NCBI GenBank assembly: GCA_036563875.1
Contig: DATCLO010000069.1
Span: 1-48,471, forward strand
DNA: 48,471 nt
Source of the DNA: ZC4RG29 sp036563875
GTDB taxonomy: Bacteria; Bacteroidota; Bacteroidia; Cytophagales; Cyclobacteriaceae
Direction: 5' to 3'
Part shown: positions 7,562 to 15,987 of the stretch, piece by piece
Numbering within the stretch: the first letter of the stretch is position 1
How the letters are laid out: each line of letters opens with the position of its first letter
Translations under genes and position numbers: made by a program
Notes under the pieces: model-generated
Database searches by the model: none
Told to the model about the DNA's origin: nothing
Seen by the model: the letters and a program-made list of their open reading frames with translations, nothing else

Positions 7562-9082
7562 ATGCGCGACCTCACCTCTATTAGCACGCTGGGCGAACTG
7601 AAACGGGCTGGGTATAAACCCAGGTCCATTAAGGCGGAACTCAGATCAAACCTCATCGCTGGCCTTCGTCGAAAGGAACCGGTGTTTGAAGGTATCTGGG
7701 GATACGAAGAGACGGTGATCCCCGATCTGGAACGTGCTATTCTTGCGGGCCACGACATCAACCTCCTTGGCCTTCGCGGTCAGGCAAAGACCCGTCTTGC
7801 CCGGCTTATGGTTCGACTGCTTGATGAATACATCCCCATCATCGAGGGCTCGGAACTCAATGACGATCCGTTTAATCCGGTCTCACGATATGGCAGAGAT
7901 CGGATAGCACAGGAGGGTGACGACACACCCATTGCGTGGCTTCACCGCGACGACCGCTACACTGAAAAGCTCGCAACACCGGATGTGTCCATCGCCGACC
8001 TTGTGGGCGATGTCGACCCGATCAAGGCGGCAACGCTTAAACTGCCTTATTCCGATGAGCGGGTAATTCATTTCGGGCTCATTCCAAGATCCAACCGTTG
8101 CATCTTTGTTATCAATGAACTTCCGGACCTCCAGGCCAGAATACAGGTGGCACTGTTTAACATCCTGCAGGAAGGAGACATTCAGATTCGAGGATTTAAA
8201 CTTCGACTTCCGCTCGACATTCAGTTTGTGTTCACTGCAAACCCCGAAGACTATACGAACCGGGGCAGCATTGTCACACCGCTTAAGGACCGGATCGACA
8301 GTCAGATTATCACCCACTATCCGAAGACCATTGAGATCGGTAAACAGATCACAGCACAGGAAGCAAGCGCCCCGGCTGATCCGGCATCGCGTATTACGGT
8401 GCACGAGATTGCGAGGGATTTGGTAGAACAGGTGGCCGTCGAAGCGCGCAAGAGTGAGTATGTGGATGCCAAGAGTGGTGTATCTGCGCGTCTCACCATA
8501 TCGGCCTATGAAAATCTTATGGCTGCGGCGGAACGCAGGGCGATCCTCAACAACGAGAAGAGCACTGCAGTACGCATCTCGGACTTTATCGGTGTAATAC
8601 CGGCTATTACGGGAAAGGTAGAGTTGGTGTATGAAGGCGAGCAGGAAGGTCCCGGCATTGTCGCGCAGAACCTGATTGGCAAAGCCATCCGCACGCAGTT
8701 TATCAACTACTTTCCGGATCCCGACAAGTTCCGCAAGCAGAAAGAGAAAAGCCCGTACCGAAAGATCACCAACTGGTTTGGTGATGGCAACACGCTGGAC
8801 CTTCTTCATGATATGCCGCAGGGCGAATACGAAGCAGCCTTGAAGGGTGTCCCGGGACTTACTGACCTGGTGAAAGAGTTCCATCGCGAGAAGGATGCTG
8901 CCACGCAGCTGTTCCTGATGGAATTTGCATTGCACGGGCTGGCGGAATACAGTCTGATCAGTAAGCACAATCTTTCTGTCGGGCACCAGTTCAAAGACTT
9001 GCTCAGCAGCATGTTTACGCTGCCTCGGCCTGGCGAAGAAGATGATGATGACGACGACGAAGTTGCAGGAGGAAAATTCTGA
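7562..9082 (+). CDS. MoxR/ChlI-like AAA+ ATPase
   Basis: 506 residues. A variant Walker A reads GLRGQAKT (residues 70-77, Lys76), where Gln-Ala replaces the usual x-Gly. The Walker B line reads FVINEL, with Asn before the catalytic Glu instead of Asp. These are followed by the LQARIQVALFNILQEG helix, sensor-1 FTANPED and the arginine-bearing TPLKDRID. The C-terminus is acidic (a run of Asp) before VAGGKF. The domain order matches the magnesium-chelatase/sigma-54-like helix-insert clade. It forms an operon with the VWA gene (39 bases upstream) and an AlbA_2 gene (11 bases downstream). It probably remodels or activates a protein through the VWA partner; automated labels as magnesium chelatase or sigma-54 regulator would be misleading. 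Confidence 0.9.
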   Translation: MRDLTSISTLGELKRAGYKPRSIKAELRSNLIAGLRRKEPVFEGIWGYEETVIPDLERAILAGHDINLLGLRGQAKTRLARLMVRLLDEYIPIIEGSELNDDPFNPVSRYGRDRIAQEGDDTPIAWLHRDDRYTEKLATPDVSIADLVGDVDPIKAATLKLPYSDERVIHFGLIPRSNRCIFVINELPDLQARIQVALFNILQEGDIQIRGFKLRLPLDIQFVFTANPEDYTNRGSIVTPLKDRIDSQIITHYPKTIEIGKQITAQEASAPADPASRITVHEIARDLVEQVAVEARKSEYVDAKSGVSARLTISAYENLMAAAERRAILNNEKSTAVRISDFIGVIPAITGKVELVYEGEQEGPGIVAQNLIGKAIRTQFINYFPDPDKFRKQKEKSPYRKITNWFGDGNTLDLLHDMPQGEYEAALKGVPGLTDLVKEFHREKDAATQLFLMEFALHGLAEYSLISKHNLSVGHQFKDLLSSMFTLPRPGEEDDDDDDEVAGGKF

Positions 9083-9093
9083 AACTTCCGTTC

Positions 9094-9771
9094 ATGTCTG
9101 CAACGAAGATAAAGGACCATGCCCCGCCCGATGTCCGTCGCCTCCGTGAGCTAAAGAAGCTCGTCGCACACGGAGAAGGCCATCACGTTGAGTTCAAAAG
9201 AAAAGCCGCCTTTCCTGAAAAGATCGTCCGTGAGATGGTTGCATTTGCAAACACGGAAGGAGGCACCGTGTTGATTGGCGTGGACGACAACGGAGCGATC
9301 CCTGGCCTCCGACATCCGGAAGAAGAAGCTTATGTGATCCACCAGGCGCTTGCACAGTGCCGGCCCAGGCTGCGATTTCGCGAAGAAGTTATCCCAATCG
9401 GTAACGGGCGATCCGTTCTTCGTTATGACATCCTCGAAGGCACGCGAAAGCCTCACGTAGTTTTGCGCGACGGCGTGAAGGACGCCTTTGTTCGTGTTGG
9501 CGCAGAAAGCATTCGCGCGAGCCGGGAAGTGCGGGAGATCGTACGCCGCTCACAACAAAACCGCAACATCCACTTTCGATATGGTGAACCTGAAAAGATC
9601 CTCATGCAGTACCTTGACGCGCACGAGTTCATTACATTAAAGGAGTACATGGCACTTGGAAAACTTTCCCGTGATCAGGCATCACGCAAGCTGATACTCC
9701 TTGTGCTCGCGCGCGTACTCTTTGTGACGCCACATGGTTCCGGCGACCGCTACTCGCGATTGGCACCATGA
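9094..9771 (+). CDS. AlbA_2 (Schlafen-like) domain protein with C-terminal winged-helix-like region
   Basis: 225 residues. Residues 25-140 match the AlbA_2/divergent AAA_4 fold: EGHHVEFKRKA, REMVAFANTEGGTVLIGVDD and the DAFVRVGAES segment. The C-terminal 70 residues (KILMQYLDAHEFITLKEYMAL and following) resemble a winged helix that could bind DNA. Family members are often transcription-associated or part of stress and defence loci. It begins 11 bases after the AAA+ ATPase gene and is in the same operon, which suggests a regulatory or client role for the VWA/ATPase pair (inference). The N-terminal 20 residues are poorly constrained; ATG 9094 is the first start. Confidence 0.85.
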   Translation: MSATKIKDHAPPDVRRLRELKKLVAHGEGHHVEFKRKAAFPEKIVREMVAFANTEGGTVLIGVDDNGAIPGLRHPEEEAYVIHQALAQCRPRLRFREEVIPIGNGRSVLRYDILEGTRKPHVVLRDGVKDAFVRVGAESIRASREVREIVRRSQQNRNIHFRYGEPEKILMQYLDAHEFITLKEYMALGKLSRDQASRKLILLVLARVLFVTPHGSGDRYSRLAP

Positions 9772-9847
9772 TCAAAAAAACATTCTGAATTATCTGGCGC
9801 TTTCACGCTCTTTAATTACATTTCGTAAACCAAGTTCTTTGTGACGC

Positions 9848-11185
9848 ATGTCTAAAACCAGGAAGGAGAAAAAGATCTTCGTACTCGACACTTCCGTTAT
9901 CATATATGAACATGAATCCATCCTGAACTTCGACGAACACGACATCGGAATACCGATAACCGTTCTGGAGGAGCTCGACAATTTCAAGAAAGGCAACGAC
10001 AACAAGAATTTTGAAGCGCGGGAGTTCATCAGACTTCTCGATAAACTGGCCAACGGCCAGATGCTTCACCAGTGGAACCCCATCAACGGGAAGGGCAAAG
10101 GTAACTTCAAGGTGTTGATGGACACGAACAGTGCCATTGATGCGAACGTCGTGTTCAACGAAGTAAAGCCCGATCACCGCATTCTGAATGCAGCGCTTCA
10201 ACTCCAGCGTGAGGTAAAAAACAAAAAAGTCATCCTCGTATCAAAGGATGTAAACCTCCGTCTGAAAGCAAAGGCGTTGGGTCTTCAGGCAGAAGACTAC
10301 ACTACCGGTAAGGTACAGAACATATCGTCACTGTATTCGGGCAAGACGATCATCGACAATGTCGATCCCGACATGATCAATCTCCTGTACGAAAAGGGAT
10401 ACTGCGTTCCTGAAGAAATTCTTGGAGGACCACCGGAGTACAAGAATCATTATTACATCCTGAAGAGTGGCAAGAAGTCGGCGCTCGCATACTACAACCC
10501 GTTGAATGGGATGGTTGAGCACGTAGAAAAGCGTTCAGTATATGGCATTAAAGCACGTAACGCTGAGCAAACCTTTGCCATGCATGCGCTGCTCAAGCCA
10601 GAGATTCGACTCGTGTCGATGCAAGGCGTAGCGGGCACCGGTAAAACCCTGATTGCACTTGCAGCAAGTCTTGAACAAAAGCGCAACTTCAAACAGATTT
10701 ACCTGGCGCGGCCAATAGTGCCACTAAGCAATAAGGATATTGGCTATCTCCCGGGCGACATCAAGTCTAAGCTCAATCCCTACATGGAGCCGCTCTGGGA
10801 TAATCTGAAGTTCATTCAAAACCAGTACAACGAAACCGACAAGGAATACCAGCGCATCACCGAGATGGTGAACCTCGAAAAGCTGGTTATCACGCCTCTG
10901 GCCTACATCCGGGGACGAAGTCTTTCCAACATCTGCTTCATTGTGGATGAAGCCCAGAATCTCACCCCACACGAGGTGAAAACCATCGTGACCCGTGCCG
11001 GGGAAAACACTAAGATCATTTTCACGGGGGACGTACATCAGATCGATACCCCTTATCTCGACTCCCAGAGCAACGGCCTGTCGAGCCTGATTGACCGCCT
11101 CAAGGGCAATGAGTTGTATGCCCACATTACGCTGGAAAAAGGCGAGCGGTCGGAGCTGGCAAACCTCGCAAACGAGCTCCTTTAA
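9848..11185 (+). CDS. PIN-PhoH fusion ATPase (PhoH2 type)
   Basis: 445 residues with two domains. The N-terminal PIN ribonuclease fold (about 8-150) has the metal-binding Asp in FVLDTSVIIYE, a VLEELDNFKKG helix and VSKDVNLRLKAKALG. The C-terminal PhoH domain (about 235-445) has Walker A GVAGTGKT (260-267), Walker B FIVDEAQN and the TGDVHQIDTPYLD motif. PhoH2 proteins are described as RNA helicase/RNase fusions that unwind and cut RNA. It stands alone with its own upstream gap (9772-9847), in which TACATTTC at 9817-9824 is one base from the -7 consensus. Length is normal for the family. Confidence 0.93.
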   Translation: MSKTRKEKKIFVLDTSVIIYEHESILNFDEHDIGIPITVLEELDNFKKGNDNKNFEAREFIRLLDKLANGQMLHQWNPINGKGKGNFKVLMDTNSAIDANVVFNEVKPDHRILNAALQLQREVKNKKVILVSKDVNLRLKAKALGLQAEDYTTGKVQNISSLYSGKTIIDNVDPDMINLLYEKGYCVPEEILGGPPEYKNHYYILKSGKKSALAYYNPLNGMVEHVEKRSVYGIKARNAEQTFAMHALLKPEIRLVSMQGVAGTGKTLIALAASLEQKRNFKQIYLARPIVPLSNKDIGYLPGDIKSKLNPYMEPLWDNLKFIQNQYNETDKEYQRITEMVNLEKLVITPLAYIRGRSLSNICFIVDEAQNLTPHEVKTIVTRAGENTKIIFTGDVHQIDTPYLDSQSNGLSSLIDRLKGNELYAHITLEKGERSELANLANELL

Positions 11186-11316
11186 GCCCCACAATGATAA
11201 TTTTTTCCCAAAAAGGGATCGGCTCGACAGAAAAACCTCGAAATCCGTTGAATTAGGCGGTTTTGTGCAAATGGCCTGAAAATCGCGTCAGATACGGTAC
11301 AAAACCAAACCAAATC

Positions 11317-11577
11317 ATGTTTTTCAGATTTTTCTTTACCCGGCTTTCCCTCAAGAAGCAGGTACAAACCCTGAAAAAAAGGGGCACTTTTTTGGGGACC
11401 CGCGAAAAGGACTCGCGTAAGGTGTACATCTACATGCTTACGAACCTTTTTGTGGAGGTCATTTACAAGAATGACGACGTAGAAAACGAACCAGAACAGA
11501 CGCGCGTCCTGGCAGGCCTGAAGCGACTCAACGCCTACCTCGAAACGGAATTCAAGTCGAGTTTTAATTCTATTTGA
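11317..11577 (+). CDS. Small uncharacterised protein (86 residues)
   Basis: The start is set at ATG 11317 (MFFRFFFTRLSLKKQVQTL). It has a basic N-terminal half with a KKRGTFLGTREKDSRKVYIYML stretch (LGTR core) and an acidic C-terminal half containing EVIYKNDD and RLNAYLETEFKSSF. No signal peptide is convincing despite the Phe-rich start. The composition and lack of stops suggest a real cytosolic protein, and I believe similar ones occur in Cytophagales, but no function is known. Its TGA overlaps the stop of convergent sucD by 8 bases. Confidence 0.6.
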   Translation: MFFRFFFTRLSLKKQVQTLKKRGTFLGTREKDSRKVYIYMLTNLFVEVIYKNDDVENEPEQTRVLAGLKRLNAYLETEFKSSFNSI

Positions 11578-12445
11578 GCACCCGCGCCATAGTCTCACCG
11601 ATTTCTGCAGGTGATTCTACTACGTGAAGTCCGCATTCAGCCATGATCTTCATCTTGGCAGCTGCCGTATCCTCGGCGCCACCGATAATTGCTCCGGCGT
11701 GTCCCATCCGTCTGCCCGGAGGTGCGGTTTGCCCTGCGATAAATCCCACGACAGGCTTTTTGTTACCTGTCTCCTTAATCCACCGCGCAGCTACGGGTTC
11801 ATAATTACCACCGATCTCTCCGATCATTACGATCGCATCCGTCTCATCGTCGTTCATCAGCATTTCTACAGCCTCTTTGGTAGAGGTACCAATGATCGGA
11901 TCACCGCCAATACCAATAGCAGTTGAAATACCAAGGCCTGCCTTTACAATCTGATCGGCCGCTTCGTATGTAAGTGTTCCCGACTTCGATACAATTCCAA
12001 CCCGTCCTTTCTTAAATACAAATCCCGGCATGATACCGACTTTGGCCTCGCCGGGGGTAATAACACCAGGACAGTTGGGACCGATCAGCACAACATCGCC
12101 TTTCGACTTGATGACCTTCTTGACGATCATCATATCCTTAACGGGAATGCCTTCCGTGATGGCGACGATCACCTTGATGCCCGAGTCAGCCGCTTCCAGG
12201 ATGGCGTCTGCAGCAAACGCGGGTGGCACGAAAATGATCGACACATCGGCTCCCGTCTTTTCGACGGCCTCACGAAGGGTGTTAAATACCGGCCTGCCAA
12301 GGTGTTCCGTTCCACCCTTTCCCGGCGTGACACCTCCTACGACGTTGGTGCCGTACTCTATCATCTGACCGGAATGGAAGGTGCCTTCGGAACCCGTAAA
12401 ACCTTGTACAACAACTCGGGAATGTTTGTTTACCAATACACTCAT
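11570..12445 (-). CDS. sucD: Succinate-CoA ligase [ADP/GDP-forming] subunit alpha
   Basis: 291 residues starting MSVLVNKHSRVVVQGFTGSEG, the CoA-binding start of SucD; the longer frame beginning at 12496 is rejected because it overlaps the promoter and adds non-family sequence. It has the CoA/nucleotide motifs GGVTPGKGG, IGPNCPGVI, KSGTLTYEA and the phosphohistidine loop GHAGAIIGG. The enzyme interconverts succinyl-CoA and succinate in the TCA cycle with substrate-level phosphorylation. The partner sucC is not adjacent, so the subunits are encoded separately. A strong promoter sits at 12467-12497. Convergent with the small gene at 11317. Confidence 0.97.
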   Translation of the reverse strand: MSVLVNKHSRVVVQGFTGSEGTFHSGQMIEYGTNVVGGVTPGKGGTEHLGRPVFNTLREAVEKTGADVSIIFVPPAFAADAILEAADSGIKVIVAITEGIPVKDMMIVKKVIKSKGDVVLIGPNCPGVITPGEAKVGIMPGFVFKKGRVGIVSKSGTLTYEAADQIVKAGLGISTAIGIGGDPIIGTSTKEAVEMLMNDDETDAIVMIGEIGGNYEPVAARWIKETGNKKPVVGFIAGQTAPPGRRMGHAGAIIGGAEDTAAAKMKIMAECGLHVVESPAEIGETMARVLK

Positions 12446-12466
12446 GGCGGCTGGATTATGGAAGCA

Positions 12467-12497
12467 CAAAAATAGAATATTACGGCTTCCAGCCAAA
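12467..12497 (-). promoter_or_regulatory. Bacteroidota-type promoter of sucD
   Basis: On the reverse strand TTTG at 12497-12494 is followed after exactly 19 bases by TATTTTTG at 12474-12467, matching TTTG-N19-TAnnTTTG. The predicted transcription start is around 12460, which leaves a leader of about 15 bases before the sucD ATG at 12445. Confidence 0.75.
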
Positions 12498-12520
12498 AAA
12501 CATTGAATGCAGGGCCAGTC

Positions 12521-13426
12521 TTAGTACGCTAGCGCGTTGCGAATAAGGAATTCGTTGTAAGCGTCTTGAAGGGCGTCGACATCCGGAGCCAGTCGCATGG
12601 CATTTTCATACGCAGCGATGGCATCGATAAGGAGTTGGTGTTCCTCATAGAATCCCGCGAGGATCAGCTGATTGAGTGCTGACTCACCCTCCATAACTGC
12701 AAGGATGTCGTCGAGCTCCTTCTTGACAGAATCTTGCTGAGCCGGTGCAAGACGCTTGATAAGATGCTGATCCGAGATGAGTGAGGGATCGTTCTTTGCT
12801 GCCACTTCAACAAGAATTGCATTTTCCTTCGCGAGCGGGCCGTCCCCGAGATTGAGCGTCACACTCGTCTCAGGTGTTTCGATGCGCGACAGCACATCAT
12901 CGAACATGTTTCGCAAGGTTACCACGTAGGGACCTTTTACCTGGCTGCCATCCCAATTGATCACTGCTGTGTTGTTGTAAATGCCCGAGTTATGATTTGG
13001 GGGAAGCTTAAGGCGGATGCCGCTGCCTTCAACCGTTCGTTGCACCGCTCCAGTAGCATTGAGGCGATTCTTCTTGGCCTCTGCTGTGTTGCTGCTCAAT
13101 GCAAAATCGACATACTTCTTCAGCAACGTTGAGCCCCCTTCAACCAGCGACGTGAGGTCAGGAGACACTTTGTAGCTTCCTGCCTTTTTTATTTCGATTG
13201 GCTTCCCATCGTGATGGACCAGTCCAACGTATGCGTTATCGGCCAGCCGGATTTCATCTGTTGGCTTCAGACTCGTTCCTGTTTTAAGAGCTTGCCATGA
13301 GGAGCCCTCTGTCCGATATTCATTCGCGCCTTTGTTTACCAGCACGCGGAAGGTGTATTCCTGGCTAAACAACGGTGTAAAAAATAGCAGCATTAGCGCG
13401 GCCAGGGAAAGGTTCCGGATTTTCAT
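12521..13426 (-). CDS. Secreted FecR-like protein with C-terminal helical repeat
   Basis: 301 residues from ATG 13426 (MKIRNLSLAALMLLFFTPLFSQ is a signal peptide); the longer frame from 13507 adds sequence before the signal peptide. Residues 25-95 resemble the FecR beta domain: a WQALKTGTSLKPTDEIRLAD turn, then HHDGKPIEIKKAGSYKV. A middle beta-rich part (about 130-215) has GPYVVTLRNMFDDVLSRIET. The C-terminal 60 residues look like a TPR-type pair (LIDAIAAYENAMRLAP). It lies 105 bases downstream of the CHASE2 gene on the same strand, so a periplasmic partner of that sensor is plausible. The FecR match is by pattern only. Confidence 0.75.
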   Translation of the reverse strand: MKIRNLSLAALMLLFFTPLFSQEYTFRVLVNKGANEYRTEGSSWQALKTGTSLKPTDEIRLADNAYVGLVHHDGKPIEIKKAGSYKVSPDLTSLVEGGSTLLKKYVDFALSSNTAEAKKNRLNATGAVQRTVEGSGIRLKLPPNHNSGIYNNTAVINWDGSQVKGPYVVTLRNMFDDVLSRIETPETSVTLNLGDGPLAKENAILVEVAAKNDPSLISDQHLIKRLAPAQQDSVKKELDDILAVMEGESALNQLILAGFYEEHQLLIDAIAAYENAMRLAPDVDALQDAYNEFLIRNALAY

Positions 13427-13531
13427 GATGCTGCGAGGTTTGGTTAGAAAACTGTTAAAATAATGAAAATTAAGCGTTTCGGGAACATTAATACCCTCAT
13501 GCCGCATTTGGTAAACCCCGCAAATACCGCG

Positions 13532-14836
13532 CTAAGCCGGCCTTCTGGCCAGTACGACCCGTTGTTTCAAACGAATGAACGTGTTCTTTACGACGCCGGC
13601 ATACACCTCGAGTGTATCGCCTGCAAGGGCTATAGCGGCAAGGGTTATGCCCATGTCCATCTTCAGATTGAACCAATGGAAAACGAGTACCATCAGTACG
13701 GTGAAGAGAAATATTTCAATTACCTGGATCAGCTTCGTGATGCCATCGTACCAGTCCGGCAGGCGATACATGATCTTAAGGAAGAGTGCCATGTTCAGCA
13801 CGCACAGTACGAAGCCCATTAAGATCTCGCCCCAGTCCGGCATGCTGTTGATGTATTCACCATGAAGAATCATGGAGACGATGTTCGCATGGATCACCAC
13901 ACCGAACATGTCAGGGTTAGATTTGCCGGCCAGCACCTGATTCAATGGCGTGTAGAACCGGTCGGTCCATGAAGGGTCGCCCAGTTCCGCTCCGAGGTAT
14001 CCAAAAATTACGACCTTGTCCTTGATGGTTTCAGGTGTGAAATTTTCATTGAAGACATCGTCGACATCGAGCACATAAAACACGTTCCGGTACCTCGGAT
14101 TGTTTTGTTCAAATCGGTCGAATACGTTGCCGCGGAAGTTTATGACTTCGGTAAAGTTATTGCGCTTGAGAAAGCGAGTTGTCGCGATTGAATCGTAGTG
14201 CATAGCAAGCTCGACCGCAAACGCCCTGTGCATACGACCATTGAGCATCGGCATCTGTGGGTTGAAAGACCGACAGGTTTTCACGTCGTCCTGGTAAGCA
14301 GCATCTGTGTCGAGATTGGCAAAACCTTCAGCAAGAGCATAGTCGCGAAACATAGGATCGGAACGCTTGAGCGAATCGAACACCTCACCAGTATTCATCG
14401 CAGCGAGCGAGTCCGTTTGTTCCAGCTTGGTGGCCAATACCACATTACCCGCCTCGCGAATCACATAGCTAAGCATCTGGTTGCCGAAGACGTCCTTGAG
14501 TTGGGGACATGAAACAGTGTCACGTCCTGCGGGACAATCGAAGAACATATCCAATCCGATAACACGTGGCTCGTACTTACTGATGATGCTGATCTGCTGG
14601 GCAATCTCGCGGCGGGAAAGATTGCCAATGTTAACAACAACAATGCTTTCATCGACTCCGGGATCCTTGCGCAGTCCCCAGAATACATAGTCGGTCAGGT
14701 CGACATCACTGAGCGCCTTGCCGATGGAGTCAAATGCGTTGAAAAAATTCAGCTGCGTGATGCGGAAGATGCCCCACATGAGAAAAAATACAAACAATGT
14801 GGCGAGCAGGACATCGATCCAAAAGCCCTTTTTCAT
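13532..14836 (-). CDS. CHASE2-domain membrane protein without output domain
   Basis: 434 residues starting at ATG 14836 (MKKGFWIDVLLATLFVFFLMWG); a longer frame to 14884 would overlap the divergent meaB start. It has one N-terminal membrane helix, a periplasmic CHASE2 domain of about 290 residues (SIVVVNIGNLSRREIAQQI, EPRVIGLDMFFD, KDKVVIFGYLGAELG), then three C-terminal membrane helices. CHASE2 sensors usually carry a kinase, cyclase or Ser/Thr kinase; here the protein ends about 25 residues after the last helix (QRVVLARRPA), so no output domain is present. Downstream on the same strand is a FecR-like secreted protein. Confidence 0.9.
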   Translation of the reverse strand: MKKGFWIDVLLATLFVFFLMWGIFRITQLNFFNAFDSIGKALSDVDLTDYVFWGLRKDPGVDESIVVVNIGNLSRREIAQQISIISKYEPRVIGLDMFFDCPAGRDTVSCPQLKDVFGNQMLSYVIREAGNVVLATKLEQTDSLAAMNTGEVFDSLKRSDPMFRDYALAEGFANLDTDAAYQDDVKTCRSFNPQMPMLNGRMHRAFAVELAMHYDSIATTRFLKRNNFTEVINFRGNVFDRFEQNNPRYRNVFYVLDVDDVFNENFTPETIKDKVVIFGYLGAELGDPSWTDRFYTPLNQVLAGKSNPDMFGVVIHANIVSMILHGEYINSMPDWGEILMGFVLCVLNMALFLKIMYRLPDWYDGITKLIQVIEIFLFTVLMVLVFHWFNLKMDMGITLAAIALAGDTLEVYAGVVKNTFIRLKQRVVLARRPA

Positions 14837-14872
14837 GTGATCGGTCTGGAGTAAAACACTAAATTTAGATAT

Positions 14873-15898
14873 TTGGGCGTCCAATTCACTAAACTTCCGG
14901 GCTTGTCGTCGTCTGCTTCCACGAATAAACTTCTCGAAGGCATCATCGCCGGAAACCGGTCTGCGCTTGCTCGGGCTATCACACTCATTGAAAGCGCCCG
15001 CGAAGAAGACAGCGACGAGCGTGATGCTCTACTCCAGGCATCTTTGCCTTATACAGGTAAGGCTATGCGCGTCGGCATTACCGGCGCACCTGGTGCAGGC
15101 AAGAGCAGCCTCATCGAAGCGTTGGGCATGCATCTCGTGTCGGCAGGAAGGAAGGTGGCGGTCCTCACCATCGATCCCAGCAGTAACGTGTCGAGGGGAA
15201 GTATTTTGGCAGACAAGACGCGGATGACTTCCCTTTCACGTCATGAGAATGCTTTCATCAGGCCGACGGCATCGGGAGGTGGAACAGGTGGCGTCGCTGC
15301 GCACACACGCGAGGCCATGTTATTGTGCGAAGCGGCAGGGTACGACATGGTTATTGTGGAGACCGTAGGTGTGGGACAATCAGAAGTTGCCGTGAAGAAT
15401 ATGGTCGACTTCTTCCTGTTGCTCATGCTGCCCGGCTCCGGCGACGAACTGCAAGGCATGAAAAAAGGTGTCGTTGAGATGGCCGACGCGCTCGTTATCA
15501 CGAAAGCAGATGGTGACAACGTTGCTCGTGCGGCGCGAGCTCAGGCTGATTTCAGTCATGCGTTGCGCCTGCTTCCCCAAACCGCGACGTGGTGGAAGCC
15601 GCGTGTGCTCACCTGCTCGGCATTGAATGGCGATGGGATTGCTGAGATAGTCGCTATGATAGACGACTTCGACACCCGTGCCCGTGAGTCCGGATACCGG
15701 GAGGCCAATCGCGCCGCACAAAAGATTCACTGGCTCGACGAAACCTTTGACCGGCTTATCCGCAACGACATCGCCCGCCGCCGCGACCTCGAAGCAACCC
15801 GCACTCGCCTTGAAGAATTGGTTCGCAACGATCAACTGCCTGTGAGCAAAGCGGCCCGCGAATTGCTCTTCGCCTACCACAAGTCAATGAGCGAATGA
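14873..15898 (+). CDS. meaB: Methylmalonyl-CoA mutase-associated GTPase MeaB
   Basis: 341 residues of the G3E/ArgK-MeaB family. The P-loop is GAPGAGKSS (residues 71-79), followed by TIDPSSNVSRGSILADKTRM, ETVGVGQSEVAV (switch III-type region) and the base-specificity motif VITKADGDN. MeaB guards the loading of adenosylcobalamin into methylmalonyl-CoA mutase and the rescue of inactivated enzyme using GTP. The start is uncertain: TTG 14873 is the first possible codon, and a palindromic TAAATTTA at 14860-14867 may serve as -7 element here and for the divergent CHASE2 gene. The mutase subunits are not in the window. Nearby B12 uptake genes fit the role. Confidence 0.94.
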   Translation: MGVQFTKLPGLSSSASTNKLLEGIIAGNRSALARAITLIESAREEDSDERDALLQASLPYTGKAMRVGITGAPGAGKSSLIEALGMHLVSAGRKVAVLTIDPSSNVSRGSILADKTRMTSLSRHENAFIRPTASGGGTGGVAAHTREAMLLCEAAGYDMVIVETVGVGQSEVAVKNMVDFFLLLMLPGSGDELQGMKKGVVEMADALVITKADGDNVARAARAQADFSHALRLLPQTATWWKPRVLTCSALNGDGIAEIVAMIDDFDTRARESGYREANRAAQKIHWLDETFDRLIRNDIARRRDLEATRTRLEELVRNDQLPVSKAARELLFAYHKSMSE

Positions 15899-15945
15899 GC
15901 CCCTGCACGGGCGACTTGACACAACAGTACTTAACGCACCAGAAA

Positions 15946-15977
15946 CTCAGTGTCTCTTTGTGTCTCCGCGGCGAAAA
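15946..15977. repeat. Dispersed-type GAGACACAAAGAGACACTGAG sequence in the meaB/btuB gap
   Basis: The convergent gap contains ctcagtgtctctttgtgtc followed by tccgcggcg; on the reverse strand this reads as a purine-rich alternation of GAGACAC units. Related GAGACACAGAG or GGCAGAGGCGCAGAGG strings occur at 31652-31681 and 42642-42660. I recall such strings as dispersed intergenic sequences in many environmental bacterial genomes. Function unknown. Confidence 0.5.
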
Positions 15978-15987
15978 ATTACCAACC

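Noticed and set aside
7883..8986. 367-codon frame on the reverse strand
   Set aside because: It is fully antisense to the AAA+ ATPase gene, whose motifs are clear; the product has no recognisable domain.
12446..12496. Longer N-terminus for sucD
   Set aside because: The added codons overlap the promoter and do not resemble SucD.
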